A stretch of DNA of 22,757 nt from Planctomycetota bacterium. GTDB taxonomy: Bacteria; Planctomycetota; Planctomycetia; Pirellulales; Pirellulaceae. The position numbers and the translations under genes were made by a program. The notes under the pieces are model-generated. The model ran no database searches and was not told the DNA's origin. It was given only the letters and a program-made list of their open reading frames with translations. Position 1 is the stretch's first letter. Each line of letters starts with the position of its first letter. Of the stretch, positions 7,798 to 16,418 are shown in pieces. The stretch is taken from NCBI GenBank assembly GCA_026692885.1, contig JAPLNJ010000107.1, positions 1-22,757 of the forward strand. Reading direction: 5' to 3'.

Positions 7798-8799
7798 ATG
7801 GACCGTTTTCGATTTCCTCCGTGGGTAAACCGATTAATCACCGCGTCGGTACCGGTGCTAGGCGTCGGGGCGTTGTACGCCGTGGGCGTCTTGGCCTACG
7901 GGGTTTCCCCGCGGACGACCAATGTCGGCTATTCGCCCAAGCAGCCGATTCCCTACAGCCATGCTTTGCATGTCGGCGAATTGAAGCTGGACTGCCGGTA
8001 CTGCCACACCACGGTCGACAAGGCGGCGTACGCCGCCATTCCGCCGACCAGTGTCTGTTTGAACTGCCACAGTTCGGCCGACGCGAACGGGGCCGTCCCG
8101 ACGACGGCCGTCCATACGGCCAGTCGGAAGTTGTTGCCGCTACGCTGCAATGTGCCGGTGGTGCCCCGGTCGCTGGTCGCGCCGAACAACGTCTACGCCA
8201 TCACGTTTCAGGGCGTCTTGACCAATGCCAATCTCTCGCCATTGTCGGCGAACAGCATGCTGACGGGCATCTCGCCGACGGTTTCCCTTACGCCAATCAT
8301 GGACGCTGGGAACGATGTGCAAACGCTGACCCTGGGTGGCACAATCACGGGTGGCACGTTCACGCTCAGCTACGGCCACCTCACCACGGCCCCGATCAAC
8401 TGGAATGCGGACCCCAAGACGCTGGCCGGCAACATCCAAACTGCCTTGACTGCTGGCTCAATGTTTGGGACCGCCAAGCCGATCTTGTGGGAGAAGATTC
8501 ACGACCTGGCCGACTTCGTCTACTTCGACCATAGCGCCCACGTCAACCGGGGTGTCGGTTGCGTCTCTTGTCATGGCCGCGTCGACAAGATGGAGCAGGT
8601 CTACCAGGCCGAATCGCTCAGCATGAGCTGGTGCCTTGAATGCCACCGTCACCCGGAGCCGAACCTTCGTCCGCTGGACCGTGTGACGGACATGGAGTGG
8701 CAACCGGCGGCGGATGAAAGCCGCGAGCAGGTCGGCGCGAGGCTCCGCAAAGAACTGAACATCAACCCTTCGACCAACTGTTCCACATGCCATCGATGA
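7798..8799 (+). CDS. actA: Alternative complex III subunit ActA, pentaheme cytochrome c with an inserted domain
   Basis: 333 residues from ATG 7798; the frame is open further upstream, but this start gives the family N-terminus with one membrane helix (about 12-33). Five CxxCH heme sites are present: CRYCH (66-70), CLNCH (87-91), CVSCH (255-259), CLECH (279-283) and CSTCH (328-332). The segments SYGVSP-like N-terminus, KIHDLADFVYFDHSAHVNRG and LSMSWCLECHRHPEPNLRP are characteristic of ActA. It acts on the periplasmic side of the quinol:electron-acceptor oxidoreductase, passing electrons towards ActE or the oxidase. Oddly, about 109 residues (117-225) between heme sites 2 and 3 are not ActA-like but resemble an adhesin repeat (see finding). 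ActB overlaps its stop codon (ATGA at 8796). No strong ribosome binding site is seen before 7798. Confidence 0.92.
   Translation: MDRFRFPPWVNRLITASVPVLGVGALYAVGVLAYGVSPRTTNVGYSPKQPIPYSHALHVGELKLDCRYCHTTVDKAAYAAIPPTSVCLNCHSSADANGAVPTTAVHTASRKLLPLRCNVPVVPRSLVAPNNVYAITFQGVLTNANLSPLSANSMLTGISPTVSLTPIMDAGNDVQTLTLGGTITGGTFTLSYGHLTTAPINWNADPKTLAGNIQTALTAGSMFGTAKPILWEKIHDLADFVYFDHSAHVNRGVGCVSCHGRVDKMEQVYQAESLSMSWCLECHRHPEPNLRPLDRVTDMEWQPAADESREQVGARLRKELNINPSTNCSTCHR
8146..8472 (+). other. In-frame insert in actA resembling one adhesin-type repeat unit
   Basis: Encodes about 109 residues between KLLPLR and AKPILWEKIHDL of ActA. Core motifs are NVYAITFQGVLTNANLSPLS, DVQTLTLGGTITGGTFTLSY and TTAPINWNADPKTLAGNIQT. 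From memory, repeated VQTLTL-x(n)-GGTFTLTF-x-G-x-TTAPI patterns followed by a VQAAL helix are typical of very long planctomycete surface proteins. The flanking ActA sequence reads continuously if the insert is removed. Boundaries are estimated from family memory, plus or minus about five codons. Confidence 0.65.
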
Positions 8800-11700
8800 A
8801 CGGTCCCTATATGCAAGGCTACTGGCGCAGCCTGAATGAATTAGAGAACTCGCCGGAGTTTGCTGAGTTCCTGCATCGCGAGTTTCCGGTCGCGGCAGCG
8901 GAATTCCCGGGGGGGATCTCTCGGCGGCGCTGGCTGCAGCTGATGGGCGCATCGTTGACGCTGGCGGGGGTCGGCGGCTGCCGGTGGGAAACGGAAAAGA
9001 TCGCCGCCTTCGGCGCGCGACCCGATGGGCGGATTCCAGGCGAGCCGCAGTTCTATGCCACGTCGATCGAATTGGCCGGTATGCCGCGGCATCTGTTGGT
9101 CACCTGTTTCGATGGTCGTCCGATCAAGGTGGAGGGCAACCCAGACCATCCGGAAAGCCGGGGCGGAACCGATGTATTCGCTCAGGCCGCCACGCTGGAT
9201 CTGTACGACCCAGACCGTAGCGGCCAAGTGCGGCAGCGGCAGCAGGGGCGGATCTTTAATAGGAAATGGGCGGACTTCGATGCGAGGCTGGGCGAGTTGG
9301 TCGCCGAAGGCAAGAAGTCAGGGGGCCGCGGGTTGGCGGTGTTGGTGCAACCCACGTCGTCCTCGACCGTCCACGACTTGCTGGAGCAGTTGGTCGAGAC
9401 GTATCCGCAGGTCAAGATCTACGAGTACGCCCCCGTGTCACGGGGCCACGAGTTGACGGGCAGCGAACTTGCGTTTGGGCAGCGGCTGCGTACGCACTAT
9501 GCCTTGGACCAAGCGAAAGTGATCGCGTGTTTCGATGCCGACCTGCTGGGTTCGCATCCGGCGTCGATCAAGTATGCCCACGATTTCGTCGCTGGGCGTA
9601 ATCCGGAAGCCAGCTCGATAGCCAGCCCGATGAGCCGCCTGTACGCGGTCGAAAGCCAGTTTTCGATCACCGGCGCCGCGGCCGACCACCGTTTACCGCT
9701 ACGCTCGGCACAGATCGGTGCCTTCCTCCTGGTGTTGGACAAGCAGATTCAGACTCTGCTTTCGCCCGACAAGAAGTCCGAGGCCGGTGACGGAAACGCG
9801 CCGTGGGACGAGGAGGCTAAGCGTTTTCTCCGTGTGCTCGCCAGCGACTTGGTCGAGAACCGGGGCCAGTCGGTGCTTGCGGTGGGACCGCGGCAGCCGG
9901 CTGGGGTGCAGGCCCTGACGCACAGCATCAACGTGGCGTTGGAGAACGTTGGCGCGACGGTGCGTTTCACCCCAGAGCCGGAACCGGCTTGCGCACGGGG
10001 CGACTTGGCGGCCTTGGTCGAACGGATCGAGAACGACGAGATCAACACCTTGTTGGTGCTCGGTGGCAATCCGGTCTACGACGCTCCGGCGGACTTGAAG
10101 TTCGGCGAGGCGCTGGAGAAGATCGAAAACACGATCCATCTCAGTTGCTACTTGGATGAAACCTCCCGCGTCTGCGTCTGGCATTTGCCGCAGACCCATC
10201 CGCTGGAAAGTTGGGGCGACACACTGGCGTTCGACGGCATCAGCGGAGTTTCGCAACCGTTGATCGAACCGTTACTCGGTGGACGATCGGCGATCGAGAT
10301 TCTCGCGAGGCTCGGTGGGGACAGCGAAGTGGACTCGCAGAAGTTGGTGCGCGGCGCGGTCGAGAAACGGTCGGGTTCGCCACTCTCGGAGAGGGATTGG
10401 CGGCGACTGTTACATGACGGGTTCTTGGCGAACAGTTCGTCGAAAGAGGTCAAGCCGACGCTGAGCGGTGATCCCGCCGTCCGGGACTCCCGCCCACTCA
10501 AGACGCCCACCGAAGCCCCGCTGGAACTGGTTTTCTGTCCCAGCCATAACGTCTTCGACGGTCGTTTCGCAAACAACGGTTGGCTGCAGGAGACGCCCGA
10601 TTTTTTGACAAAGCTGACGTGGGACAACGCCGCGATTGTCAGTCCTGCCACCGCCGAAGAGTTGGGGGTTCGGCACGGTTCCCTGATCGAACTGAGGTCC
10701 GGCGGACGGACGGTGGAGATACCGGTCTACGTCCTGCCGGGGCAAGCGCGCGGTTCCATTGGCGTCGCGCTCGGTTACGGTCGCACGGCCGCCGGGCACG
10801 TGGGAGGCAGCACCGCGGACGGCGTCGCGCCGGTCGGCAGCAATGTTTACGCGATCCGTACGTCGCAGGCTCTCGAGTTCACCACCGACCTGGAGGTGAA
10901 GCCGACAGGCAAGCAGGTTGCTCTGGCGACCACGCAGGATCACCATGCGATCGACAGGATCGGCTCGAAAGGGATCCACGAGCGCATCGGCGAGTTGGTC
11001 CGCGAGGCCGATCTGGCCGAGTTCCAGAAGCCCAAGTTTGCCTCGGAGCACAATCAGCACGAGGAAGTGCCGCTGCTGTGGCAGGAAGTCTCTTACGAGG
11101 GCCATGCCTGGGGCTTGTCCATCGATCTGACAAAGTGCATCGGTTGCAGTGCTTGCGTGGTGGCCTGTCAGGCTGAAAACAATATTCCGATTGTGGGCAA
11201 GGAGCAAGTGGCCCGCGGGCGCGCTATGCACTGGCTCCGTGTCGATCGTTACTTCCGCGGGGACACCGAAAACCCGCAGATCGTGACGCAACCGGTGGCC
11301 TGCCACCATTGCGAAAACGCCCCCTGTGAACAGGTCTGCCCGGTGGCCGCGACCGTCCACAGCGATGAAGGCCTGAACGACATGGTCTACAACCGGTGCA
11401 TCGGCACGCGGTACTGCGCCAACAACTGTCCTTACAAAGTCCGTCGCTTCAACTTCTTCAACAACGCCAAAAAGCTGGAACAGCCGGAACGGCAATTGGT
11501 GCAGTTGGCGGTCAACCCCGAAGTTACCGTTCGGGCTCGCGGCGTGATGGAGAAATGCACGTACTGCGTCCAACGCATTCAGAGGGGCAAGATCGCCGCG
11601 CGCGCCGGTCGTCAGCCGATCGCGGACGGCCAGATCAAGACCGCCTGTCAGCAGGCGTGTCCGACGCAGGCGATTGAGTTTGGCGATTTGAATCAAGCCC

Positions 11701-11828
11701 AGAGCCGAGTCGCTCAGAGCCACGCGAACTCGCGGGCCTATGCAATGCTGGCGGAATTGCACGTCAAACCCCGCACGAAGTATTTGACCCGCATCCGGAA
11801 TCCGCATCCGGAGTTGGAGACCACGTAG
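8796..11828 (+). CDS. actB: Alternative complex III subunit ActB (molybdopterin-oxidoreductase-like plus Fe-S domain)
   Basis: 1010 residues from ATG 8796, which overlaps the actA stop as ATGA; ATG 8787 is an alternative. The N-terminus matches the family (YWRSLNEL, EFAEFLHREFP). A twin-arginine-like signal, SRRRWLQLMGASLTLAGVGG followed by Cys, suggests Tat export and possible lipidation. About 70-740 is the molybdopterin-oxidoreductase-like part; in characterised ActB this domain holds no molybdenum cofactor. About 775-960 is the ferredoxin-like part: CIGCSAC..C (C781, 784, 787, 791), CHHCENAPCEQVC (836-848), CIGTRYCANNC (868-878), CTYC (921-924) and CQQAC (951-955). One motif has Thr (871) in place of a Cys, consistent with a three-iron cluster next to the four-iron ones. 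It would carry electrons within the complex on the periplasmic face. Confidence 0.93.
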   Translation: MNGPYMQGYWRSLNELENSPEFAEFLHREFPVAAAEFPGGISRRRWLQLMGASLTLAGVGGCRWETEKIAAFGARPDGRIPGEPQFYATSIELAGMPRHLLVTCFDGRPIKVEGNPDHPESRGGTDVFAQAATLDLYDPDRSGQVRQRQQGRIFNRKWADFDARLGELVAEGKKSGGRGLAVLVQPTSSSTVHDLLEQLVETYPQVKIYEYAPVSRGHELTGSELAFGQRLRTHYALDQAKVIACFDADLLGSHPASIKYAHDFVAGRNPEASSIASPMSRLYAVESQFSITGAAADHRLPLRSAQIGAFLLVLDKQIQTLLSPDKKSEAGDGNAPWDEEAKRFLRVLASDLVENRGQSVLAVGPRQPAGVQALTHSINVALENVGATVRFTPEPEPACARGDLAALVERIENDEINTLLVLGGNPVYDAPADLKFGEALEKIENTIHLSCYLDETSRVCVWHLPQTHPLESWGDTLAFDGISGVSQPLIEPLLGGRSAIEILARLGGDSEVDSQKLVRGAVEKRSGSPLSERDWRRLLHDGFLANSSSKEVKPTLSGDPAVRDSRPLKTPTEAPLELVFCPSHNVFDGRFANNGWLQETPDFLTKLTWDNAAIVSPATAEELGVRHGSLIELRSGGRTVEIPVYVLPGQARGSIGVALGYGRTAAGHVGGSTADGVAPVGSNVYAIRTSQALEFTTDLEVKPTGKQVALATTQDHHAIDRIGSKGIHERIGELVREADLAEFQKPKFASEHNQHEEVPLLWQEVSYEGHAWGLSIDLTKCIGCSACVVACQAENNIPIVGKEQVARGRAMHWLRVDRYFRGDTENPQIVTQPVACHHCENAPCEQVCPVAATVHSDEGLNDMVYNRCIGTRYCANNCPYKVRRFNFFNNAKKLEQPERQLVQLAVNPEVTVRARGVMEKCTYCVQRIQRGKIAARAGRQPIADGQIKTACQQACPTQAIEFGDLNQAQSRVAQSHANSRAYAMLAELHVKPRTKYLTRIRNPHPELETT

Positions 11829-11860
11829 CAGTGTAGGGTAATGGCTGGGAGGCTCGGCAG

Positions 11861-11897
11861 GAGCCTCGCCCTCCCCAAGAGAGCCTCGCCCTCCCAA
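11861..11897 (+). repeat. Two tandem copies of a 20-bp unit in the actB-actC spacer
   Basis: GAGCCTCGCCCTCCC occurs at 11861 and again at 11881, exactly 20 bp apart, each followed by AAG. Upstream GGGAGGCTC (11848-11856) is complementary to parts of the repeats, so the leader of actC could fold. The 113-bp spacer otherwise holds nothing recognisable. Confidence 0.75.
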
Positions 11898-11941
11898 GGA
11901 ACAGAGCCACGGTTTGAGGAACGACGCGATTCAGGTATCAC

Positions 11942-13435
11942 ATGGCAGACACAGTGAATTCGCAAACGCACGAGCCCGCGGCCGGGAGCCATGCCGATTG
12001 GGAAGCCGCTGCGCGCCTTGTCCGGCGTCAACCGCTGCTGACCGGGCAGCAGGACTTTGCCTCAGTCAGTAATTTGGTCTGCGGGGTCGTCGAGCGACCG
12101 CAGCCGCCGCGCGCTTGGTACGTGGCGTTTGCCATCTCCACATCCGTGACCTTGATGTTCTTCTCCTTGATCGGCTACCTGATTACCACGGGCATCGGGG
12201 TGTGGGGCAATAATTCGCCCGTGTTTTGGGCCTTTGACATCGTCAACTTCGTGTTCTGGGTCGGCATCGGCCACGCAGGCACGCTGATTTCTGCGATTCT
12301 GTTCCTGTTCCGACAGAACTGGCGGACCAGTATCAATCGGTTCGCCGAAGCCATGACCATCTTCGCCGTCATCTGCGCGGGGATCTTCCCCGGGATTCAT
12401 GTCGGCCGCGCCTGGCTGGCCTACTGGCTCCTGCCTTATCCCAACTTCCAGTTAGCCGTATGGCCGAACTTCCGCAGTCCGTTGCTGTGGGACGTGTTCG
12501 CCGTTTCGACGTACGCCACGGTCTCGCTGCTGTTCTGGTACATGGGCATGATTCCTGACTTGGCGACGCTGCGAGACCGCGCCACAACGCGGATCCGGCA
12601 GTTCGCGTACGGCTTGGCGTCGTTGGGCTGGACCGGCTCCGCCCGCCAGTGGAGCGTGTACGAGAAGGCCTACCTGCTGCTGGCCGCGCTGGCCACGCCG
12701 CTGGTGTTGAGCGTACACACCGTGGTTAGTTTCGACTTCGCGGTCAGCCAGGTGCCCGGCTGGCACACCACCATCTTCCCGCCCTATTTTGTCGCGGGTG
12801 CGGTGTTCAGCGGGTTCGCGATGGTGGTGACGCTGATGGTGCCCGCACGGGCGTTTTTCGGGTTCAAGAATCTGATTACGATTCGGCATCTGGAGAATAT
12901 GAACAAGATCCTGTTGGCGACGGGCTCGATGGTGGGCTTGGCTTATGGGATCGAGTTCTTCCTGGCGTGGTACGGGGGCAACGGCTTTGAGCAGTTTGTG
13001 TTTCTCAACCGGGCGATGGGTCCGTACGCCTGGGCCTACTGGACGATGGTGACCTGCAATGTGGTCGTCCCCCAGTTGTTCTGGATCTACAAAGTGCGCA
13101 CGACGCCGTGGATGATGGTGCCGATCTGCATCTTGGTGAATGTCGGCATGTGGTTCGAACGGTTCGTGATCATCGTGACCTCACTGAGCCGCGATTATCT
13201 GCCGTCCAGTTGGGGCTACTATCGACCGACGGCGATTGACCTGCTGATGTTGTTCGGCAGTTTTGGCTTGTTCTTCACGCTGTTTCTGCTGTTTTGCCGG
13301 TACCTGCCGATGGTCGCCATGGCGGAAGTCAAGACGGTGATGAACCACGCGGGCCATTCTTCCGCCGGTGCCGCGCCGGGGACGGCTCCGGCCGCCGACG
13401 AGCCCAGTCCGCTGGTATCCGTACAGGGAGCGTAG
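11942..13435 (+). CDS. actC: Alternative complex III subunit ActC (NrfD-like membrane protein)
   Basis: 497 residues from ATG 11942. A polar N-terminal region (1-58, including [22 protein letters not shown]) is followed by about ten hydrophobic segments, the first at about 61-85 ([20 protein letters not shown]). Family landmarks are [54 protein letters not shown] and [17 protein letters not shown]. NrfD/PsrC-like ActC is a membrane subunit that contributes to quinol oxidation and possibly proton movement; ActF is its homologue in the same complex. It lies 113 bp after actB and 4 bp before the actD-actE fusion gene. The C-terminal tail after about 465 is Ala/Pro/Gly-rich and probably flexible. 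Only a weak Shine-Dalgarno (CAGG) is visible. Confidence 0.93.
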   Translation: MADTVNSQTHEPAAGSHADWEAAARLVRRQPLLTGQQDFASVSNLVCGVVERPQPPRAWYVAFAISTSVTLMFFSLIGYLITTGIGVWGNNSPVFWAFDIVNFVFWVGIGHAGTLISAILFLFRQNWRTSINRFAEAMTIFAVICAGIFPGIHVGRAWLAYWLLPYPNFQLAVWPNFRSPLLWDVFAVSTYATVSLLFWYMGMIPDLATLRDRATTRIRQFAYGLASLGWTGSARQWSVYEKAYLLLAALATPLVLSVHTVVSFDFAVSQVPGWHTTIFPPYFVAGAVFSGFAMVVTLMVPARAFFGFKNLITIRHLENMNKILLATGSMVGLAYGIEFFLAWYGGNGFEQFVFLNRAMGPYAWAYWTMVTCNVVVPQLFWIYKVRTTPWMMVPICILVNVGMWFERFVIIVTSLSRDYLPSSWGYYRPTAIDLLMLFGSFGLFFTLFLLFCRYLPMVAMAEVKTVMNHAGHSSAGAAPGTAPAADEPSPLVSVQGA

Positions 13436-13439
13436 TGCG

Positions 13440-14711
13440 ATGTCCGCCACGGTAACTGCCAGCAAGAACGAGAAACGCCTGCTCGGCCTGATCGCTGAGT
13501 TTGCCAGTCCGGAATCGCTTGTGTCCGCGGGGACCGCGACGCGCGAGGAAGGCTACCGTCGACTCGAGGCCTTCTCGCCCTTTCCGGTTCATGGCATCGA
13601 TCGGGCCATTGGCGTGCGGCCAACGCCTCTGCCCTGGCTGGTCCTGGGGGCCGGGATTACCGGCGCCCTAGTGGCGTTGGCGGGTCAATGGTTTACGAAC
13701 GCCTTTGACTACCCGTTTCTGATCAGCGGTAAGCCGTTGTTCAGCCTGCCCGCGAATATTCCTGTGACCTTTGAGGTGATCATTCTGGTCAGCGCGGTGA
13801 CGGCGTTTCTGGGCGTGTTGGCGTTGAATGGACTACCTCGATTCTCCAACCCTTTGTTTTCCAGCCAGCGGTTCCTGCGCGCCACCCACGACCGATTCTT
13901 CCTGCTGGTTCAGGCGGCCGATCCCCGGTTTTCCGAGGAGCGGACTGCGGCTTGGTTGAACACTTGCGGCGCGATTCACGTCGAACCGATCTGGGAGACG
14001 GACGCCCGAGCGCCGATTCCGAAGCTGCTGTACGCCGTCGGCCTGCTGGTCGCGACCCTGGCACTGCTGCCGCCGCTATTGATCGCACGGTCGCGGGCCA
14101 CGACCTCGGCCTCGCCGAGGCTGACCATCTTCAGCGAAATGTTCTTCCAGCCGAAATTCAAGACGCAGACTCCCTCGGCTCTGTTTGCCGACGGCCGGGC
14201 CATGCGGCCTCCGGTTTCTGGAACGGTCGCCCGCGGTCAACTTCAGGAGGATGATCGTCTGGTTCGAGGCTTAGAGCCTGGGGCCTCCGTCGCGCCGGGG
14301 GTTGAGAAGCCGGAACTGGCCGAGCCGAACTGGACCAAGGAGATGCCGCTGCCGGTGACTCCGCAACTGATGCAGCGCGGGCGGCAGCAGTTCAATATCT
14401 ACTGTGCGACCTGCCACGGACGAGCCGGATTCGGTGACGGAGTGGCGTCACAACGCGCCCTGCGGTTGCAGCAAGGGACCTGGCTCCCACCGTCCTCCCT
14501 GCATGCGGAGCCCGTGCGGCAGCAGTCCGTCGGCAAACTGTTCAGCACGATAACCAACGGCATTCGCAAGATGCCGGCCTACGGATCGCAAATCGCAGTC
14601 CCGGATCGTTGGGCGATCGTGCTGTACGTGCGGGCGCTGCAGCGCAGCCAAGACGCAGCGTTGGAGGATGCACCCGCGGATCGGCAGCAAACGTTGCAGG
14701 GAATGGAGTGA
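13440..14711 (+). CDS. actDE: Fused alternative complex III subunits ActD (DUF3341) and ActE (monoheme cytochrome c)
   Basis: 423 residues from ATG 13440, preceded by GGGAG nine bases upstream inside the end of actC; the frame is open further upstream but the sequence there is actC. Residues about 25-190 match ActD: LLGLIAEFASPESLVSA, then two membrane helices (about 62-82 and 102-123). A third helix (about 196-217, YAVGLLVATLALLPPLL) leads into the ActE part, TIFSEMFFQPKFKTQTPSALF and ADGRAMRPPVSGTVARGQL. The cytochrome c domain has the heme site CATCH (322-326) and a likely axial Met378 in IRKMPAYG. In Rhodothermus the two subunits are separate. Here the third helix would place the heme domain in the periplasm, to give electrons to the oxidase. 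A gap of 10 bp separates it from actF. Confidence 0.9.
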   Translation: MSATVTASKNEKRLLGLIAEFASPESLVSAGTATREEGYRRLEAFSPFPVHGIDRAIGVRPTPLPWLVLGAGITGALVALAGQWFTNAFDYPFLISGKPLFSLPANIPVTFEVIILVSAVTAFLGVLALNGLPRFSNPLFSSQRFLRATHDRFFLLVQAADPRFSEERTAAWLNTCGAIHVEPIWETDARAPIPKLLYAVGLLVATLALLPPLLIARSRATTSASPRLTIFSEMFFQPKFKTQTPSALFADGRAMRPPVSGTVARGQLQEDDRLVRGLEPGASVAPGVEKPELAEPNWTKEMPLPVTPQLMQRGRQQFNIYCATCHGRAGFGDGVASQRALRLQQGTWLPPSSLHAEPVRQQSVGKLFSTITNGIRKMPAYGSQIAVPDRWAIVLYVRALQRSQDAALEDAPADRQQTLQGME

Positions 14712-14721
14712 AAACAGGGCC

Positions 14722-15954
14722 ATGAAATCGGGAACGCAGGGGGACCTTTTGGGACCCGTCGATCTACGCTCGCTGGGTTTGGACGGCCGCAAACTGGCCC
14801 CGCGTCTGCTGCTCAGCGGACTGCTCGCGGTCGGCTTGGCCTGGCTGGCTGGCACCCAGGAAGTACGTGGCGCCGCGCACTTCTCGTATGCCTATCTGCT
14901 CAGTTTCTGTTACTTCGTCAGTTTCTCGCTGGGGGCGTTGTTCTTCGTGCTCGTCCAGCACTTGACGCGAGCGGGATGGAGCGTGGTGATCCGTCGGTTG
15001 GCGGAAATCCTGGCTGCCGCCTTGCCCTACGCCGGCCTGCTGTTTATGCCGCTTGCCGTGGCCTTGTTGTTGGGCAGTTCGGCGTTGTACGACTGGAATG
15101 ACCCGGAGTTGCTGGCCTACGATGCGGCGCTCGCTAAGAGAGCCGCGTATTTGAACGCTCCCTTCTTCGTGATCCGGAGCGTGTTCTACTTCGCCGTTTG
15201 GAGCAGTCTGGCGTGGTACTTTTTCCGTCAGTCGAGGCGCCAAGATGCAACGGGTGACCCGCGTCTGACCTTGAGTCAGCAGCGTTGGAGCGCCCCGGGC
15301 CTGGTGGCGTTCGCCATCACCGTCTGCTTCGCCAGCTTCGACTGGCTGATGTCTCTGGATCCGCATTGGGTCAGCACGATTTTTGGCGTGTACTTCTTCG
15401 CCGGCTGCGTGGTAGGTGTCTTTGCCCTGTTGGTGATTATCGTCTTTCTGGTCCAGCAGCGGGGGGCGTTCGAGCGGACAGTGACGGTTGAGCACTATCA
15501 CGATCTGGGCAAACAGCTGTTCGGGTACGTGTTCTTCTGGGGCTACATCGCCTTCTCGCAGTACTTGTTGATCTGGTACGCCAACCTCCCCGATGAGACC
15601 CGTTGGCTGGTGGTCCGTCAGTCGCACGGCTGGCAGTGGATCGGACTGCTGTTGCTGTTCGGGAACTTGCTGCTCCCGTTCCTGGGACTGCTATCCCGGC
15701 ACGTCCGCCGCAATCGTGCGTGGCTGACCGGTTGGGCGGCGTTCTTGCTGGTCATGCACTGGGTGGACTTGTATTGGCTGGTGATGCCGGTCTTTGACGA
15801 GCGGTATCTGACGTTCGGTTGGGTCGACGCGATGTGCCTGATCGGGGTCGGCAGCCTCTATCTGGCTGCCGTCGTGCACGTGGCCACGGGGCCATCCTTG
15901 GTCCCGACACGCGATCCGCGGCTGAACGAATCTTTGGCTTTCCACAATATTTAA
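14722..15954 (+). CDS. actF: Alternative complex III subunit ActF (NrfD-like membrane protein)
   Basis: 410 residues from ATG 14722, 10 bp after the actDE stop, with AGGG a few bases upstream; open frame before this overlaps actDE and is not protein-like. It has about ten hydrophobic segments, for example LLLSGLLAVGLAWLAG, SYAYLLSFCYFVSFSLGALF, LVAFAITVCFASFDWLMSLD and WAAFLLVMHWVDLYWLVMP. ASFDWLMSLDPHWVSTIFGVY and YANLPDETRWLVVR are recognisable ActF signatures. It is the smaller NrfD-type membrane subunit of alternative complex III; it has no cofactors of its own and packs beside ActC. The stop is followed after one base by a large inverted repeat, which separates the act genes from the sco-cox part. 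Confidence 0.92.
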   Translation: MKSGTQGDLLGPVDLRSLGLDGRKLAPRLLLSGLLAVGLAWLAGTQEVRGAAHFSYAYLLSFCYFVSFSLGALFFVLVQHLTRAGWSVVIRRLAEILAAALPYAGLLFMPLAVALLLGSSALYDWNDPELLAYDAALAKRAAYLNAPFFVIRSVFYFAVWSSLAWYFFRQSRRQDATGDPRLTLSQQRWSAPGLVAFAITVCFASFDWLMSLDPHWVSTIFGVYFFAGCVVGVFALLVIIVFLVQQRGAFERTVTVEHYHDLGKQLFGYVFFWGYIAFSQYLLIWYANLPDETRWLVVRQSHGWQWIGLLLLFGNLLLPFLGLLSRHVRRNRAWLTGWAAFLLVMHWVDLYWLVMPVFDERYLTFGWVDAMCLIGVGSLYLAAVVHVATGPSLVPTRDPRLNESLAFHNI

Positions 15955-15955
15955 C

Positions 15956-16004
15956 TAGGTCAGCCTTTCCAGGCTGACGATGTCAGGCTGGAAAGCCTGA
16001 CCTA
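15956..16004. repeat. Near-perfect 23-bp inverted repeat between actF and the small membrane protein gene
   Basis: Arms 15956-15978 and 15982-16004 pair with two mismatches around the three-base loop GAT. The arm core is TAGGTCAGCCTTTCCAGGC. I remember very similar TAGGTCAGGCTTTCCAGCC palindromes dispersed in planctomycete genomes. There is no T-run after it, so it is not a classical terminator. It may stabilise or process the mRNA between the act and cox halves. Confidence 0.85.
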
Positions 16005-16023
16005 CGGGAGGTGAGGATAACTC

Positions 16024-16383
16024 ATGACAGAATCCGCAGACAGCGATGGTTTGAATACGCCCGTGATCGCGGTGGTTGGATTCGTGAGCGCCGTGTTGAC
16101 GTTCGCGCTGATCGTCGCCGTGCAGGTTCTGTACTACCATGTGTCGGCGGCGGAGACCGATCGCAAGGTGATCGCCGTGCGGGCCGAGGAGGCGGACGAC
16201 AAGTTGGCTCAACAGGACGCCAAATTGGCTCGCTACGGTTGGGTGGATCGCGCCAGGGGTCGCGTCGAGGTGCCCGTGGAACTCGCGATGGAGTTGGTCG
16301 TCCGGGACTTGCAGGAGCAGCAGAAAACCCAGACACAGGACGCTGGAAAGAAGTCACCAACACCCGCGCCGGGTGACAAGTGA
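16024..16383 (+). CDS. Small single-helix membrane protein of the act-cox cluster, unknown function
   Basis: 119 residues from ATG 16024, with a strong purine-rich ribosome binding site (GGGAGGTGAGGA) about seven bases upstream. One membrane helix lies at about 13-38 (VIAVVGFVSAVLTFALIVAV), then a polar region with DRKVIAVRAEEADDKLAQQDAK. A short conserved-looking motif follows, YGWVDRARGRVEVPVELAM (about 73-91), and the C-terminus is a Gln/Lys/Pro-rich tail. I remember the W-V-D-x-x-x-G-x-V-x-(I/V)-P-(I/V)-x-x-A-M pattern in small anchored proteins next to SCO and oxidase genes in Planctomycetota and Acidobacteriota, but I know of no function. Its place between actF and sco suggests a role in assembly of the oxidase or of the complex III-oxidase link. 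That is inference. Confidence 0.82.
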   Translation: MTESADSDGLNTPVIAVVGFVSAVLTFALIVAVQVLYYHVSAAETDRKVIAVRAEEADDKLAQQDAKLARYGWVDRARGRVEVPVELAMELVVRDLQEQQKTQTQDAGKKSPTPAPGDK

Positions 16384-16418
16384 GCTTTCGGTGTGGACAG
16401 GAGGAGCAGCGGAACGAC

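Noticed and set aside
10410..11897. Minus-strand open frame of 495 codons opposite actB
   Set aside because: It covers the Fe-S region of actB, whose cysteine motifs are unambiguous on the plus strand.
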